From the NCBI RefSeq assembly GCF_000021805.1, contig NC_011726.1, forward strand, positions 1,798,001 to 1,862,000: 64,000 nt of DNA. The letters are read 5' to 3'. A model generated the notes under the pieces. It worked only from the letters and a program-made list of their open reading frames with translations. It was not told where the DNA came from and searched no databases. Origin of the DNA: Rippkaea orientalis PCC 8801. GTDB taxonomy: Bacteria; Cyanobacteriota; Cyanobacteriia; Cyanobacteriales; Microcystaceae. A program made the position numbers and the translations under genes. Below, piece by piece: positions 1-8,657 of the stretch (its first letter is position 1; the number at the start of each line of letters is the position of its first letter).

Positions 1-39
1 TGGGGTGTGGGGTGTATATAAATCAAGCTTGGGAATTTA

Positions 40-64
40 TGTAGGGGTTTAATAATATTAAACC
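40..64. repeat. 25-bp dispersed hairpin repeat, copy 1
   Basis: This stretch is identical over 25 bases to 28816-28840. It contains the inverted repeat GGTTTAATA-ATATTAAACC, so it can fold as a hairpin. It lies just beyond the 3' end of the diguanylate cyclase gene. Bases 1-16 upstream are two copies of a TGGGGTG heptamer. No gene is seen in 1-137. Confidence 0.6.
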
Positions 65-137
65 TCCAAAACTCTTGAATCCTACTCATTCGTAGCAAAT
101 ATTGAGCCATTTTATACCTGAACTTGGGCTTTTTGTT

Positions 138-1526
138 TTAAAATTGCTTAGGACGAAATGCGTATAAACAATAGCGATTTCTTCCCATATTTTTCGCTTG
201 ATATAAAGCTTTATCGGCTGCCAAAATTAATCGCTCAGAGGAAATATCTGGAGTGGGAATCGTCGTAGCAATTCCTAAGCTGAGTGTAACATATTCACTG
301 CATTGAGAAAGTGCATGGGGAATTTTTAATTTTTCTACCTCTAAACGAATTTTTTGAGCCACTCTTGCTGCTCCTAATTCATTGGTATTTGAGAGAATGA
401 TAGCAAATTCTTCTCCCCCGAAACGAGCCACTAAATCAGCAGGACGCTTAACTACATCTTGCATGACTTGAGCAATTTTTTGTAAACAATCATCTCCCGC
501 TTGATGTAAATAGTGATCGTTGAATAATTTAAAATAATCGACATCGCATAAAATTAAGGATAAAGACTGTCTTTCTCTCATTAATCGTCGCCATTCTTGG
601 ACGAGATATTGATTAAAATAACGCCTATTGTGGACTTGGGTCAGTCCATCTATTATTGCCAGATATTCTAGTTTGTCATTAGCCTTTTGTAATTCTTGAT
701 TAGCTTGCTCTAATTCTTGGGTTCTTTCAGCTACTTTTTGTTCTAAGGTTTCCGAATAATCTTTAAGTTTATTATAATATTGTGCCGTTTGAATAGCTGC
801 TGCTGCTTGCGAAGTTAAAGCCGTAAAAAGTTTTAAATCTTTGGTGGTATAATTACTCGGTTGGGTGTGACTAACTTTAATCACTCCAATAGTTTCATTA
901 CAGACTTTTAGGGGAACACAAATAAGAGAACGTATCATTGTTCCTTCATAAATATAGCGGGGATCTTCATTAACATCATTAATAATTTCTTCTTTACCAG
1001 ATTGCAAAACATATCCTTCTATGCTACGAATCGTTCCTTGAGTTTTAATGACCTTTCCTTGTTGTTTACTAAAAATTTCTAATTCTCCTTTTTTTTGATT
1101 GAGAAGCATAAAAGAAATCTGGGAAAAATCTAGAAGATTTTTGGTTTCTTCTATGACGACATCAATAATTTCTTCTAGGGTTAAAGAGGTTGACATTTTT
1201 GAGGAAATGTCATACAGAAAATTAATTTCTTCATATTTATCTAATGTCTCAATAGCTAAGTTTTTTTTCTGAAATTCTTGTTGAACTAAATAATTTAATA
1301 TCTGAGCAATAATTTGAACTTTAGTCTCTCCATAAATGTAGCCAATAACTGTTTCATTAACTGTAATGGGATATTGATAGGGAGAATGTTGATTAAACTC
1401 CCCCCAAAGGATTTTATTTTGAGCATCCGTAATACAAATAGAAGTTGCCAATTCTTGAACAAGACCCTCAATTAAGGATTTTATGGGTTGTTTCGCCAGA
1501 AGTTTACTAAAATTGACGCGAATCAT
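138..1526 (-). CDS. GAF-GGDEF diguanylate cyclase
   Basis: This 462-residue protein probably makes cyclic di-GMP from two GTP. A GAF domain lies at about 115-250, a coiled-coil linker at 255-290, and a GGDEF domain at 290-455. The active-site motif GGEEF (370-374) is intact. An RPAD inhibitory site (R361-D364) sits exactly five residues upstream, so product feedback inhibition is likely. The first 100 residues form a separate sensory-looking region with no domain I recognise. No membrane segment is visible, so it should be cytoplasmic. It is the last gene of a same-strand run: sensor kinase, receiver, cyclase. The start is an ATG. The GAF ligand cannot be read from sequence. Confidence 0.93.
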   Translation of the reverse strand: MIRVNFSKLLAKQPIKSLIEGLVQELATSICITDAQNKILWGEFNQHSPYQYPITVNETVIGYIYGETKVQIIAQILNYLVQQEFQKKNLAIETLDKYEEINFLYDISSKMSTSLTLEEIIDVVIEETKNLLDFSQISFMLLNQKKGELEIFSKQQGKVIKTQGTIRSIEGYVLQSGKEEIINDVNEDPRYIYEGTMIRSLICVPLKVCNETIGVIKVSHTQPSNYTTKDLKLFTALTSQAAAAIQTAQYYNKLKDYSETLEQKVAERTQELEQANQELQKANDKLEYLAIIDGLTQVHNRRYFNQYLVQEWRRLMRERQSLSLILCDVDYFKLFNDHYLHQAGDDCLQKIAQVMQDVVKRPADLVARFGGEEFAIILSNTNELGAARVAQKIRLEVEKLKIPHALSQCSEYVTLSLGIATTIPTPDISSERLILAADKALYQAKNMGRNRYCLYAFRPKQF

Positions 1527-1662
1527 TGAAGAGCTATAGTAGGCTAATTTTCCTATTATAGCGTTTCTCCATTGACTCAGATAAACTTTTATTTATCTTC
1601 ACTTCCTGACTTTCTACAATGAGCAAACTTTGTATCTCATGCTGATTGAGAATGATTAGAGA

Positions 1663-2043
1663 CTAGGCCAACCCTAAAACCTCTTGAGATTTACTCAAAA
1701 TTTCCCTGGGACGAAAGGGCTTTGTGACAAATAAATCTGCGCCAACGGCTAAGCCATTTTGACGATCAAATTCTTGTCCTCTTGCTGTTAATAATATAAT
1801 ATAAGTATTGGACATTCCTAGGATTTGTTTAACGGTTTTACACACTTCCAGTCCACTCATTTGAGGCATCATCACATCAAGAAAGACTAAATCGGGTTGT
1901 TCTGTTTGAATAATATCGAGGGCTTGCACTCCATTACTAGCGGTTAATAATATGACATCATAGTCATCTTCAAGTTGTTCTAACGTCTGCTCCATTAAAA
2001 TTAGTATATTAGGTTCATCATCAGCAATTAATACCTTTTTCAT
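1663..2043 (-). CDS. Single-domain CheY-like response regulator
   Basis: The 126-residue protein is a lone receiver domain with no output domain. The acidic pocket (D8, D9, E10), the phospho-acceptor D56 in LVFLDVMMP, T86 and K108 are all present, so it should accept a phosphate. It lies 130 bases downstream of the split sensor kinase and 136 bases upstream of the GGDEF gene, all on the same strand. The simplest inference is that the kinase phosphorylates it and it passes the signal on by protein contact. Partnership is inferred from order only. Confidence 0.93.
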   Translation of the reverse strand: MKKVLIADDEPNILILMEQTLEQLEDDYDVILLTASNGVQALDIIQTEQPDLVFLDVMMPQMSGLEVCKTVKQILGMSNTYIILLTARGQEFDRQNGLAVGADLFVTKPFRPREILSKSQEVLGLA

Positions 2044-2173
2044 TGGGTTTAGTAGGGTTTTATTTAAAAAATCAATTGAGATTAAATTTCCCGTTTAAAA
2101 ATGGGGAGAGAAAATCAACCAAGTCTACACAATTAAAAGCTTGGTCAATTCAGGGTTAAAACAAGCCATGGTC

Positions 2174-2851
2174 TTAGGAAGGAGGGAGATTTACGGCCAG
2201 GGGAAGGGTAAAGAAAAAGGTACTCCCTTGTCCTAGTTGGCTTTCAACCCAAATTTGGCCTCCGTGATGTTCAATAATCTGACGACAAATTGAGAGCCCT
2301 AACCCGTTTCCTTGGGGTTTATTGGTTAAGACATTACCCACTTGTTGAAAGCGATCAAACACCTTATTTTGTTCATTGTGGGGTATTCCAATCCCGGTAT
2401 CAGTGATTGCAATCACTAAGTATTCCTGATTTTGCTGAGCTTGGCAAGTGACGGAACCGACTTCAGTAAATTTGACTGCGTTGGAGAGAAGATTAATCAC
2501 CACCTGAATGAGACGATCTTGATCCCCTCGAATCAGAGGTAAATCGGGGGAAAAGTCTCGAATTAAGCGTAAGTTTTTGTCTTCAAACAAAGAAGAAGTC
2601 GAAATAATCGCCCTTTCAAGGATGATAATGGGAGAGACTGATTCAAAATTCCATTCCACTTTACCTGATTCTATTTTGGCGATGTCTAAGACATCATTAA
2701 TCAAACTGGTTAGGCGTTCTGATTCGGCTACGATAATTTCGAGGTTGTTTCTCACTTGTTGGATGGCTTTTTGCGTAGGTTGATCTCCAATAGCAACCCA
2801 CGGAAAAATCACTCGATTGAGTTTATCAAGAATCAAGGCGGCAAAGCCCAA
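2174..2851 (-). CDS. Sensor histidine kinase, C-terminal catalytic part (frameshifted off)
   Basis: This 225-residue frame carries the end of the dimerisation helix pair and a complete HATPase domain. The N box (N120, N124), G1 box (DTGIG at 151-155), F box (KVFDRF) and G2 box (GNGLGL from 181) are present. It has no sensible start of its own. Its first residues GFAALILDKL continue directly from the H-box HELRTPLTSV in the upstream frame. The two frames join if one T is added at the three-T run at 2850-2852 (minus strand). Alone it could not be phosphorylated because it lacks the His. It is best read as the 3' part of one gene covering 2174-6132. Confidence 0.85.
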   Translation of the reverse strand: MGFAALILDKLNRVIFPWVAIGDQPTQKAIQQVRNNLEIIVAESERLTSLINDVLDIAKIESGKVEWNFESVSPIIILERAIISTSSLFEDKNLRLIRDFSPDLPLIRGDQDRLIQVVINLLSNAVKFTEVGSVTCQAQQNQEYLVIAITDTGIGIPHNEQNKVFDRFQQVGNVLTNKPQGNGLGLSICRQIIEHHGGQIWVESQLGQGSTFFFTLPLAVNLPPS

Positions 2852-5800
2852 ACCGAGGTTAACGGGGTGCGTAATTCATGGGAAACGGTGGCTAAAAAAT
2901 CATTTTTTATCTGTTCAATTTCCCGTTCTGCGGTGACATCTCGAATTAAAATCACTGCCCCGATACATTTTTGTGTCCCTTGCCCGTAACTGCCTTGGAT
3001 AATCTTACTAATTAATGCTTGTCCAATTTTCCCTTGGGCTAATTCCACCTCAACGGTGACGACTTTTTGCTGATCAGGTTCTATGGGTTTGAGGAGTGTG
3101 GCTAAGACGGGGGGAAAAACCTCTAATAAGTGTTGTCCTTGGGGAGAGTCTTTTAGGTTAAACATCTCCGTCAATGCGCGATTATAACGGGTAATTTGAC
3201 CATAGATGTCGATTACGATGAGTCCATCTCCGAGGTTATCAACAATGGCGTTGAGATCCGCGACGGTGTTTTGCAGGGTTTCTGATTGTTGTTGCGTTTG
3301 GGTTAATAATTGACTTTGGTGAACCGCAACCCCTAATTGATTGGCCAGTTGTTTAAGGAGCTCGATTTCTCGTTTTTCCCAGAAACGGGGGGCTGAGTTT
3401 TGGTAGATAGCCAACAGTCCCCAGAGGCGATCGCCCACAAAGACAGGAACGACCACAAAAGCGTTAACTTGGAATTGAATCAGTAACTCAACATGGCAAG
3501 GGGTTAAGTTAGCTTGGTAGATATCATCCACAGCAAACAGTTCATTGTAGCGATAGCGACCTCCTTGGTGTTCTTGTAAATAGGTGTCGTTCCAAAGGGG
3601 TTGTTCGGCGGATTCTCCCGTTAAAGGGGTCCATCCCTCCCCAACGGACTCATAGAGAAATTCCCCTCCCCAGTCAGGGTTAAAGCGATAAACCACGACG
3701 CGATCGCATTTGAGCATCTGGCGCACTTCTTGGGTGGTGGTGCTAAAAATCGTCTCTAGGTCTAGGGTTTGGCGAATCCGCTCGATTACTCTCGCTAAAG
3801 CCCGATCTTGGGCAGCGACTTGGGCTAGATGTCCTTTTTGTTGTTTAACCTGTTCTAGGGCTTTCTGTAGATCTTGGGAGCGTTGTTGCGTTTCTTGCAG
3901 TAATTGGGCTTGTTGCAGGGCAACGCCTAAATGATTAGCAATTTTTGCCACAAATTCTTTTTCTGAGGTTTGCCACTGACGCGGACCGGAACATTGATGA
4001 ATGCACAGTAACCCCCATAATTGTTGTCCTTTGATGAGGGGGGCAACCAAGTTAGCCCTAACTTGAAACCGAGAGAGGATGGCAATATGACATTCTAGTA
4101 AGCCCTGTTGGTAGATGTCATCATGGGCTAGGATTTGCCCTTGTTGGTAATAATTCGCATGATTTTCGCCAAAACAGTGATCTTCTACTTTTGCTTCTAA
4201 GGCTGAGTCAAATTCTGGACTAACATCCTCGGAGACGAATTGCCCGCTTGTCCAGTGGGAGTTAGGATCAAATTGGAAGACAGCTACCCGGTCAGCTTCT
4301 AACAGTTGACGGACTTCGGTGGCCGTTGTCTTAAAAATGGTTTCTAGGTCAAGGGTACGCCGAATTTTATCAATGACTTGAGAGAGGGCTTTTTCCTGCT
4401 GTACTGCTCTAGCCTGTTCCTTGGCATAGTCTCGAATTTGTTGCAGATAGTGGGTTTGTTGGAGAGCTATACTGAGGTGGTGTGCCACCTGTTCGAGTAA
4501 TTGCACGTCCGTTTCTGGCCAATGTCGGGAACTGGTATGTTGAAAGGCTGTCAGGAGTCCCCAAAGGTCTTCTCCTTGAAAGAGGGGAACCATTACTAGG
4601 GACATGACACCGAGTTCTTTGAAGGGGTTAATTTGGTCTTGACAACAGTCTTGATCGTGTTTGATGTCGTTGATGACACAGGAATGATGTTGCTGTAAAA
4701 ATTGGTCATCCCAAAGCTGTCCGACGACGCTAGGAAATGGTCCTGGATCGGATTCAAAGATAAATCGACCTTTCCCGTCTGTTTCAAACTGATAAATGGC
4801 AATATGTTCGACTTCTAGGAGTTTTTGAACTTCGGTGGCGGCGGTTTGGAAAATGGTGGTTAGGTCGAGGGTGAGGCGAATTTTGTCGATGACGGTGGAC
4901 AGCGATCGCTCTTTTTCGGCAATTTTGGCGAGGGTTTCTTTCTGTTCCCTCAGGGCAATGGCGAGGGATGTTTCGAGTTTTTCTTGATTTTGTCGGGTTT
5001 TGTTTAATAATTGGGCTTGGTCTAGGGCAATGCCTAAATTAGCTCCGATTTGTACTAAAAAGTTTATTTCTTCGTCTTGCCACTGACGGGGATTTGCGTT
5101 TTGATAGGCAGCGAGTAATCCCCAGAGGGTGTCTTGATGGTAAATCGCTACGATAATATAGGCTTTGGCTTCGTACTCTTCGAGGATCTCGATATAACAG
5201 GGAGAAAACCCGGCTTCGTAGATATTATTGCAAACACGAACTAGGTTGTTCGGGTTAAAAATCTTCCCTTCAATGGCTTTTAGATAGGTGTCGGTGAGTT
5301 GAGGATTACACAGACTTCTGACTTGACATTGCCCCATGTTAGGGTCAACCATAGGATATTGGCATTGCTTCTCTACCAAGGATGTCCATCCTTGGCCAAC
5401 TGAATCAGAGATAATTTTTCCACTCCAATCGTGATTGAAGCGATAAATGGCCACGCGATCGCTGTTGAGGAGTTGTCGCACTTCTTGGGTGGCTGTGGTG
5501 AAAATTGTCTCTAAGTCTAGCGATCGCCGAATTTTATCGATAATTTTAGCGACAGTTTTCTCCCGTTCTACTGCCCCTTCAACTGCTTGGGTTAAGCGTT
5601 CTGATTGTTGCTGCTGTTGTTGGTACATTTGGTCTTGCTGTAGGGCTATTCCTAGAGATAGGGCAATCTGCTGAACCCAAAAGCTGTCTTCCTGTTGCCA
5701 CTCATGAGGGGGTACACTCGAATAAATCAGCAATAGTCCCCATAATTCCTCGGTTTGATAGATGGGAACGCCTATCAGGTTTGGCAGATTTAAGGGTTGA

Positions 5801-6132
5801 AACGAATAAGGATAATTCTTGTCTAATTTTATCTTATTTAAGCCCTTGAGTAACCCAATTCCTTCAAGGGTTTCTAATGGTTCTCCTTGTTTTAAGAGAC
5901 AAGGAGGGAATTTTCCAGTTTGGGCAATCAATTGGTCTGAATTCTTCTCTAAATTATCCTTAAATTGATAAATTCCTCCCCACGCTAAGTTTAATAATTG
6001 CTCAACTTTTAAGAGGATCAATTCCAGAATTTCCCTTAACGTTGCTCTTTGTTGAATTTGGCGAGTTATTGCTAATAATGCTTGTTGTTTAGCTAAATAC
6101 GAAGATGATAAATCGAAGTTGGTTTCAGACAT
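2833..6132 (-). CDS. Multi-GAF (possible cyanobacteriochrome) sensor histidine kinase, N-terminal part
   Basis: Residue numbers count from a TTG at 6147; the ATG at 6132 (residue 6, MSETN) is the likelier start. Five GAF domains follow: about 30-170, 205-380, 425-570, 590-750 and 785-950. A PAS domain lies at 960-1070 and the H-box His is H1090. GAF4 (C686-H687) and GAF5 (C884-H885) have the Cys-His that in phytochromes and cyanobacteriochromes binds bilin, in a DDIYQxxL-xxCHxxxL context. GAF2 has Cys-Tyr (C317-Y318). GAF1 and GAF3 lack the motif. The frame then reads WALPP and stops, because one base is missing; the ATPase domain follows in the next frame. Bilin binding is inferred from motif only. 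The gene heads the kinase-receiver-cyclase run. Confidence 0.88.
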   Translation of the reverse strand: MSETNFDLSSSYLAKQQALLAITRQIQQRATLREILELILLKVEQLLNLAWGGIYQFKDNLEKNSDQLIAQTGKFPPCLLKQGEPLETLEGIGLLKGLNKIKLDKNYPYSFQPLNLPNLIGVPIYQTEELWGLLLIYSSVPPHEWQQEDSFWVQQIALSLGIALQQDQMYQQQQQQSERLTQAVEGAVEREKTVAKIIDKIRRSLDLETIFTTATQEVRQLLNSDRVAIYRFNHDWSGKIISDSVGQGWTSLVEKQCQYPMVDPNMGQCQVRSLCNPQLTDTYLKAIEGKIFNPNNLVRVCNNIYEAGFSPCYIEILEEYEAKAYIIVAIYHQDTLWGLLAAYQNANPRQWQDEEINFLVQIGANLGIALDQAQLLNKTRQNQEKLETSLAIALREQKETLAKIAEKERSLSTVIDKIRLTLDLTTIFQTAATEVQKLLEVEHIAIYQFETDGKGRFIFESDPGPFPSVVGQLWDDQFLQQHHSCVINDIKHDQDCCQDQINPFKELGVMSLVMVPLFQGEDLWGLLTAFQHTSSRHWPETDVQLLEQVAHHLSIALQQTHYLQQIRDYAKEQARAVQQEKALSQVIDKIRRTLDLETIFKTTATEVRQLLEADRVAVFQFDPNSHWTSGQFVSEDVSPEFDSALEAKVEDHCFGENHANYYQQGQILAHDDIYQQGLLECHIAILSRFQVRANLVAPLIKGQQLWGLLCIHQCSGPRQWQTSEKEFVAKIANHLGVALQQAQLLQETQQRSQDLQKALEQVKQQKGHLAQVAAQDRALARVIERIRQTLDLETIFSTTTQEVRQMLKCDRVVVYRFNPDWGGEFLYESVGEGWTPLTGESAEQPLWNDTYLQEHQGGRYRYNELFAVDDIYQANLTPCHVELLIQFQVNAFVVVPVFVGDRLWGLLAIYQNSAPRFWEKREIELLKQLANQLGVAVHQSQLLTQTQQQSETLQNTVADLNAIVDNLGDGLIVIDIYGQITRYNRALTEMFNLKDSPQGQHLLEVFPPVLATLLKPIEPDQQKVVTVEVELAQGKIGQALISKIIQGSYGQGTQKCIGAVILIRDVTAEREIEQIKNDFLATVSHELRTPLTSVWALPP

Positions 6133-6701
6133 CAACTTAATGGGCAATTTTCTACTGTTTTTTATATTAGACTTATCTATAATAGGTATATTGTAGCGAA
6201 TTTCAGGGCAATTGTTTACCTATTTTTTAGCCATAAAAAAGTGCCTAAAACAATACCCAAGTCCTACTCTTCGGTTTTCATTCCTTCGTCGTTTAATGCG
6301 ATCCTATCTAGAGGCTTCCTCCTCATCCGACCAATTCATTTTTTTTGAACTTCGTGATGGCGGTGGACTGACTCCCTAATTCGCTAATCTTAGGAATAAT
6401 CCGTTTTCGGATTGGGTATTGTTGGTAGATGACGAGACAGATGTAAGTTGAAACAGCTTGTTGAACCTCTTATTTTGCTTATTGTGTACTTGGCTGTTTT
6501 GTTCTGCCAGGGAAGCTATTAGCTTCACTTTCTAGATTATCAAGTTTTTCAGGGCTTGGCCATATTTGTTACTAAACTTAATATATTGAGTCCAAGGAAT
6601 TTTAGTTTTTAAAAACTTATTTTAGTTTTTAAAATTAAGGTGGGCATTGCATTGCCCACCTGACAGGACTATTTAGGACTTAAAGCTATCCGCAACTCAT
6701 C
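6133..6701. other. Intergenic region, no intact gene
   Basis: No open frame of substance lies here. Short stretches recall the neighbouring kinase gene: 6449-6487 resembles 2341-2385 (coding near the F box), and 6349-6372 resembles 4828-4850 (a GAF helix). The matches are short and could be chance. AGTTTTTAAAA is repeated at 6603-6634, and a similar pair occurs at 16390-16423. A hairpin at 6638-6661 closes the region. Confidence 0.4.
6638..6661. terminator. Hairpin at the 3' end of the RTX gene (dispersed hairpin family)
   Basis: Arms AGGTGGGCA and TGCCCACCT surround a six-base loop. It lies 41 bases beyond the stop of the RTX-type gene. A near-identical hairpin is at 56614-56630, and a decayed one is at 48665-48683. 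It may terminate transcription, but no clear T-run follows. Confidence 0.45.
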
Positions 6702-7691
6702 CTAAACAAGAGTAATATCTAATGAAGGAACAAAGGCAGAAGAGGAAGACAGATTAGTCAATTGAGCAAACTGAGTTCCGTTGAAGGATAGTGTTCCTGA
6801 CTGTGAAAATGCGTTATAGCTGAAGCTAAATTGGTTGGTTGAAGTGGCTCCAAACCCTGATGCCGAGATTTGAATTTTATCTCCCGCAATAGAGCTAAAG
6901 TCACTTATAACATCAAGTCCTTCCGCAAGGGAGTTAAAGACAAACTTATCACCCCCTGTTCCTCCCGTTAAGGTATCATTGCCCAAACCTCCTGTGAGGA
7001 TATCATTCTCAGAGCCACCATTTAAGCTATCGTTGCCGCCTCCACCATTGAGGATATCATTACCAGCATTGCCGCTAAGTACGTTGTTTTGGCTATTCCC
7101 GAAAATCGTATCAGCATTAGCTGTTCCCGTCACATTGACAAAGTTTTCAACCGTAAAATTAAGAGCTCCAATACCCGGAACATTGTTAACAACGAGACTA
7201 TTAGAAGCCAGGTTAGCATTAATCGAGGTTGAACCAGTTGCGGTGGCAGCATTAATGGTATTAGTGTAGCCGATTGCTCCTCTAATAATTTCAACCCCTT
7301 GCAGTATATCTGTTCCTAAAGAGCCTTTTTGAATGACTCCTGTTGCTTCTAGGGTAATAGCACCGCCGAGATAAGTATAGTCAGCCGTATCGGTTCCGCT
7401 TCCTCCATTGAGGGTGTCATTCCCTCGACTACCGTAGAGAAGGTCATTATCGGCTCCTCCGCTTAGGAAGTCACTTCCAACTCCTCCGTCTAGGGTATCA
7501 TTACCAGAGCCGCCGTAAAGACTATCACTACCGAACTGCCCGTAGAGAATGTCATTACCGTTCCCTCCATCGATGGTATCGTTCCCACCACCTCCCTCAA
7601 TTTCGTCATTGCCATCGTAGCCAATAATGTAATCACTAGAGGAGGTTCCGAATAAAAAGTCGTCAAATAGCGTTCCTTGAATATTAGCCAT
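6702..7691 (-). CDS. RTX-type (hemolysin-type) calcium-binding repeat protein
   Basis: The 329-residue protein has two blocks of glycine/aspartate nonapeptide repeats (GGxGNDxLx type), at about 15-105 and 195-250. These form a calcium-filled beta-roll in the RTX family. A 90-residue Thr/Asn-rich spacer separates the blocks. The C-terminal 75 residues (GDKFVFNSLAEGLDVISDF onward) resemble the C-terminal secretion region of type I exported RTX proteins. No enzymatic domain is visible, so it may be structural or adhesive. No transporter genes are adjacent. A 34-bp perfect palindrome lies 42-75 bases upstream of the ATG. Confidence 0.9.
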   Translation of the reverse strand: MANIQGTLFDDFLFGTSSSDYIIGYDGNDEIEGGGGNDTIDGGNGNDILYGQFGSDSLYGGSGNDTLDGGVGSDFLSGGADNDLLYGSRGNDTLNGGSGTDTADYTYLGGAITLEATGVIQKGSLGTDILQGVEIIRGAIGYTNTINAATATGSTSINANLASNSLVVNNVPGIGALNFTVENFVNVTGTANADTIFGNSQNNVLSGNAGNDILNGGGGNDSLNGGSENDILTGGLGNDTLTGGTGGDKFVFNSLAEGLDVISDFSSIAGDKIQISASGFGATSTNQFSFSYNAFSQSGTLSFNGTQFAQLTNLSSSSAFVPSLDITLV

Positions 7692-7732
7692 GATGATGTT
7701 GTTCCTAACGTTGTGATTTTAACCAAAGCGAT

Positions 7733-7766
7733 ATCCCTGACTAAGCATATATGCTTAGTCAGGGAT
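7733..7766. promoter_or_regulatory. 34-bp perfect palindrome upstream of the RTX gene
   Basis: The half-site ATCCCTGACTAAGCATA is followed immediately by its exact reverse complement, with no spacer. It is 42 bases 5' of the RTX-type start codon. It could be an operator for a dimeric regulator or an RNA stem in the leader. No T-run follows on the minus strand, which argues against a simple terminator. Confidence 0.55.
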
Positions 7767-7957
7767 GGTCTACAAGGGCTAACCCGAAGATTCCGAATTT
7801 TTGTTTAAGAGTTTTTGAGAATGTAGATATCGATTACGGCATTAATAAGCTGTTAAGCATCTAAATTGGTTGTTGAGAAAAGGCAGGAAGCAGGAAGCAC
7901 ATTATCAATACCGAGTTTAAGAGACTGTTCGTTAAAGGAACACGAAAAACCAGTTTT

Positions 7958-8022
7958 GTAGGGTGGGTAAAGTTTTCTACTTTACGGGTAGTCCAGATTA
8001 ATCTTTGATTTGCCCACCCTAC
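7958..8022. repeat. 65-bp palindrome-ended element, copy 1
   Basis: Termini GTAGGGTGGGTAAA and TTTGCCCACCCTAC are inverted with one mismatch. A second copy of the same length lies at 58871-58935 with about eight differences. The rest of the 7767-8079 gap shows no gene. This looks like a miniature non-coding repeat. Confidence 0.65.
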
Positions 8023-8079
8023 CGTCTTTTGAAAGATATTAATAGATTATTGGCTCCTAGAAGGAGCAGGAAATCCTAA

Positions 8080-8601
8080 TTATTCTTCTTGTGTTTCTCC
8101 TGATTCGATTTTGTCAACATTTCCTGCTTTAATCCAACCTTCTTGCTCACTTCCAGGGATACGAACTTTTTGCCAACCACCATCGGAACTGGTTTCCAAA
8201 ATAATAATTTCGGACTTGTACTCAATACCGCCGATGCGTTCAGCTTCTTTCCCGGGTTCAGCGCGTAAACTCAGCCCATCAGGCCAATTAACCGCAGCTT
8301 TATAAGCCCCTTGGGGTAATTTTTCGGTTTCTTCCGTTTTTTCCTCAACTTCAGGTTCAGGCTGTTTAGCTGCGACTTCTTCAGTTGGTTTTTCTGTAGG
8401 TTTTTCGGCGGTTTTTTCGGCTTGAGATTCAGTTTTTGTAGCTTCTTTTTGGGGTTTTTCTTCAGCAAAAGTGGGTCTAGCGGGTTGACTATTCAGGCGA
8501 TAGAAGACAACATAGGCTAGGGCAGTGGTTCCACTAATTAGAAGCAGAACTCCGACAAAAAAGCCGATAATAAATTGAAAAAGGGCAGATAAACGGTTCA
8601 T
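8080..8601 (-). CDS. Membrane-anchored SH3b-domain protein
   Basis: The 173-residue protein has one N-terminal membrane helix (about 8-32). A low-complexity linker rich in Glu, Lys, Thr and Pro follows (40-95). The C-terminal bacterial SH3 domain (98-165) contains WPDGLSLRAEPG and GWIKAGNVDKI. Such domains usually face the periplasm and often bind peptidoglycan. It lies 56 bases downstream of the Ycf46-like gene on the same strand, so the two may be co-transcribed. The exact role is unknown. Confidence 0.8.
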   Translation of the reverse strand: MNRLSALFQFIIGFFVGVLLLISGTTALAYVVFYRLNSQPARPTFAEEKPQKEATKTESQAEKTAEKPTEKPTEEVAAKQPEPEVEEKTEETEKLPQGAYKAAVNWPDGLSLRAEPGKEAERIGGIEYKSEIIILETSSDGGWQKVRIPGSEQEGWIKAGNVDKIESGETQEE

Positions 8602-8657
8602 AATGATTTCAAAGATAAATTAATTAAACTTAACTTAAAATAGTAACGCCAAATCCC

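Noticed and set aside
6340-6490. Decayed second copy of the histidine kinase in the gap
   Set aside because: Matches to 4828-4850 and 2341-2385 are short and gapped and could be chance; no frame continues them.
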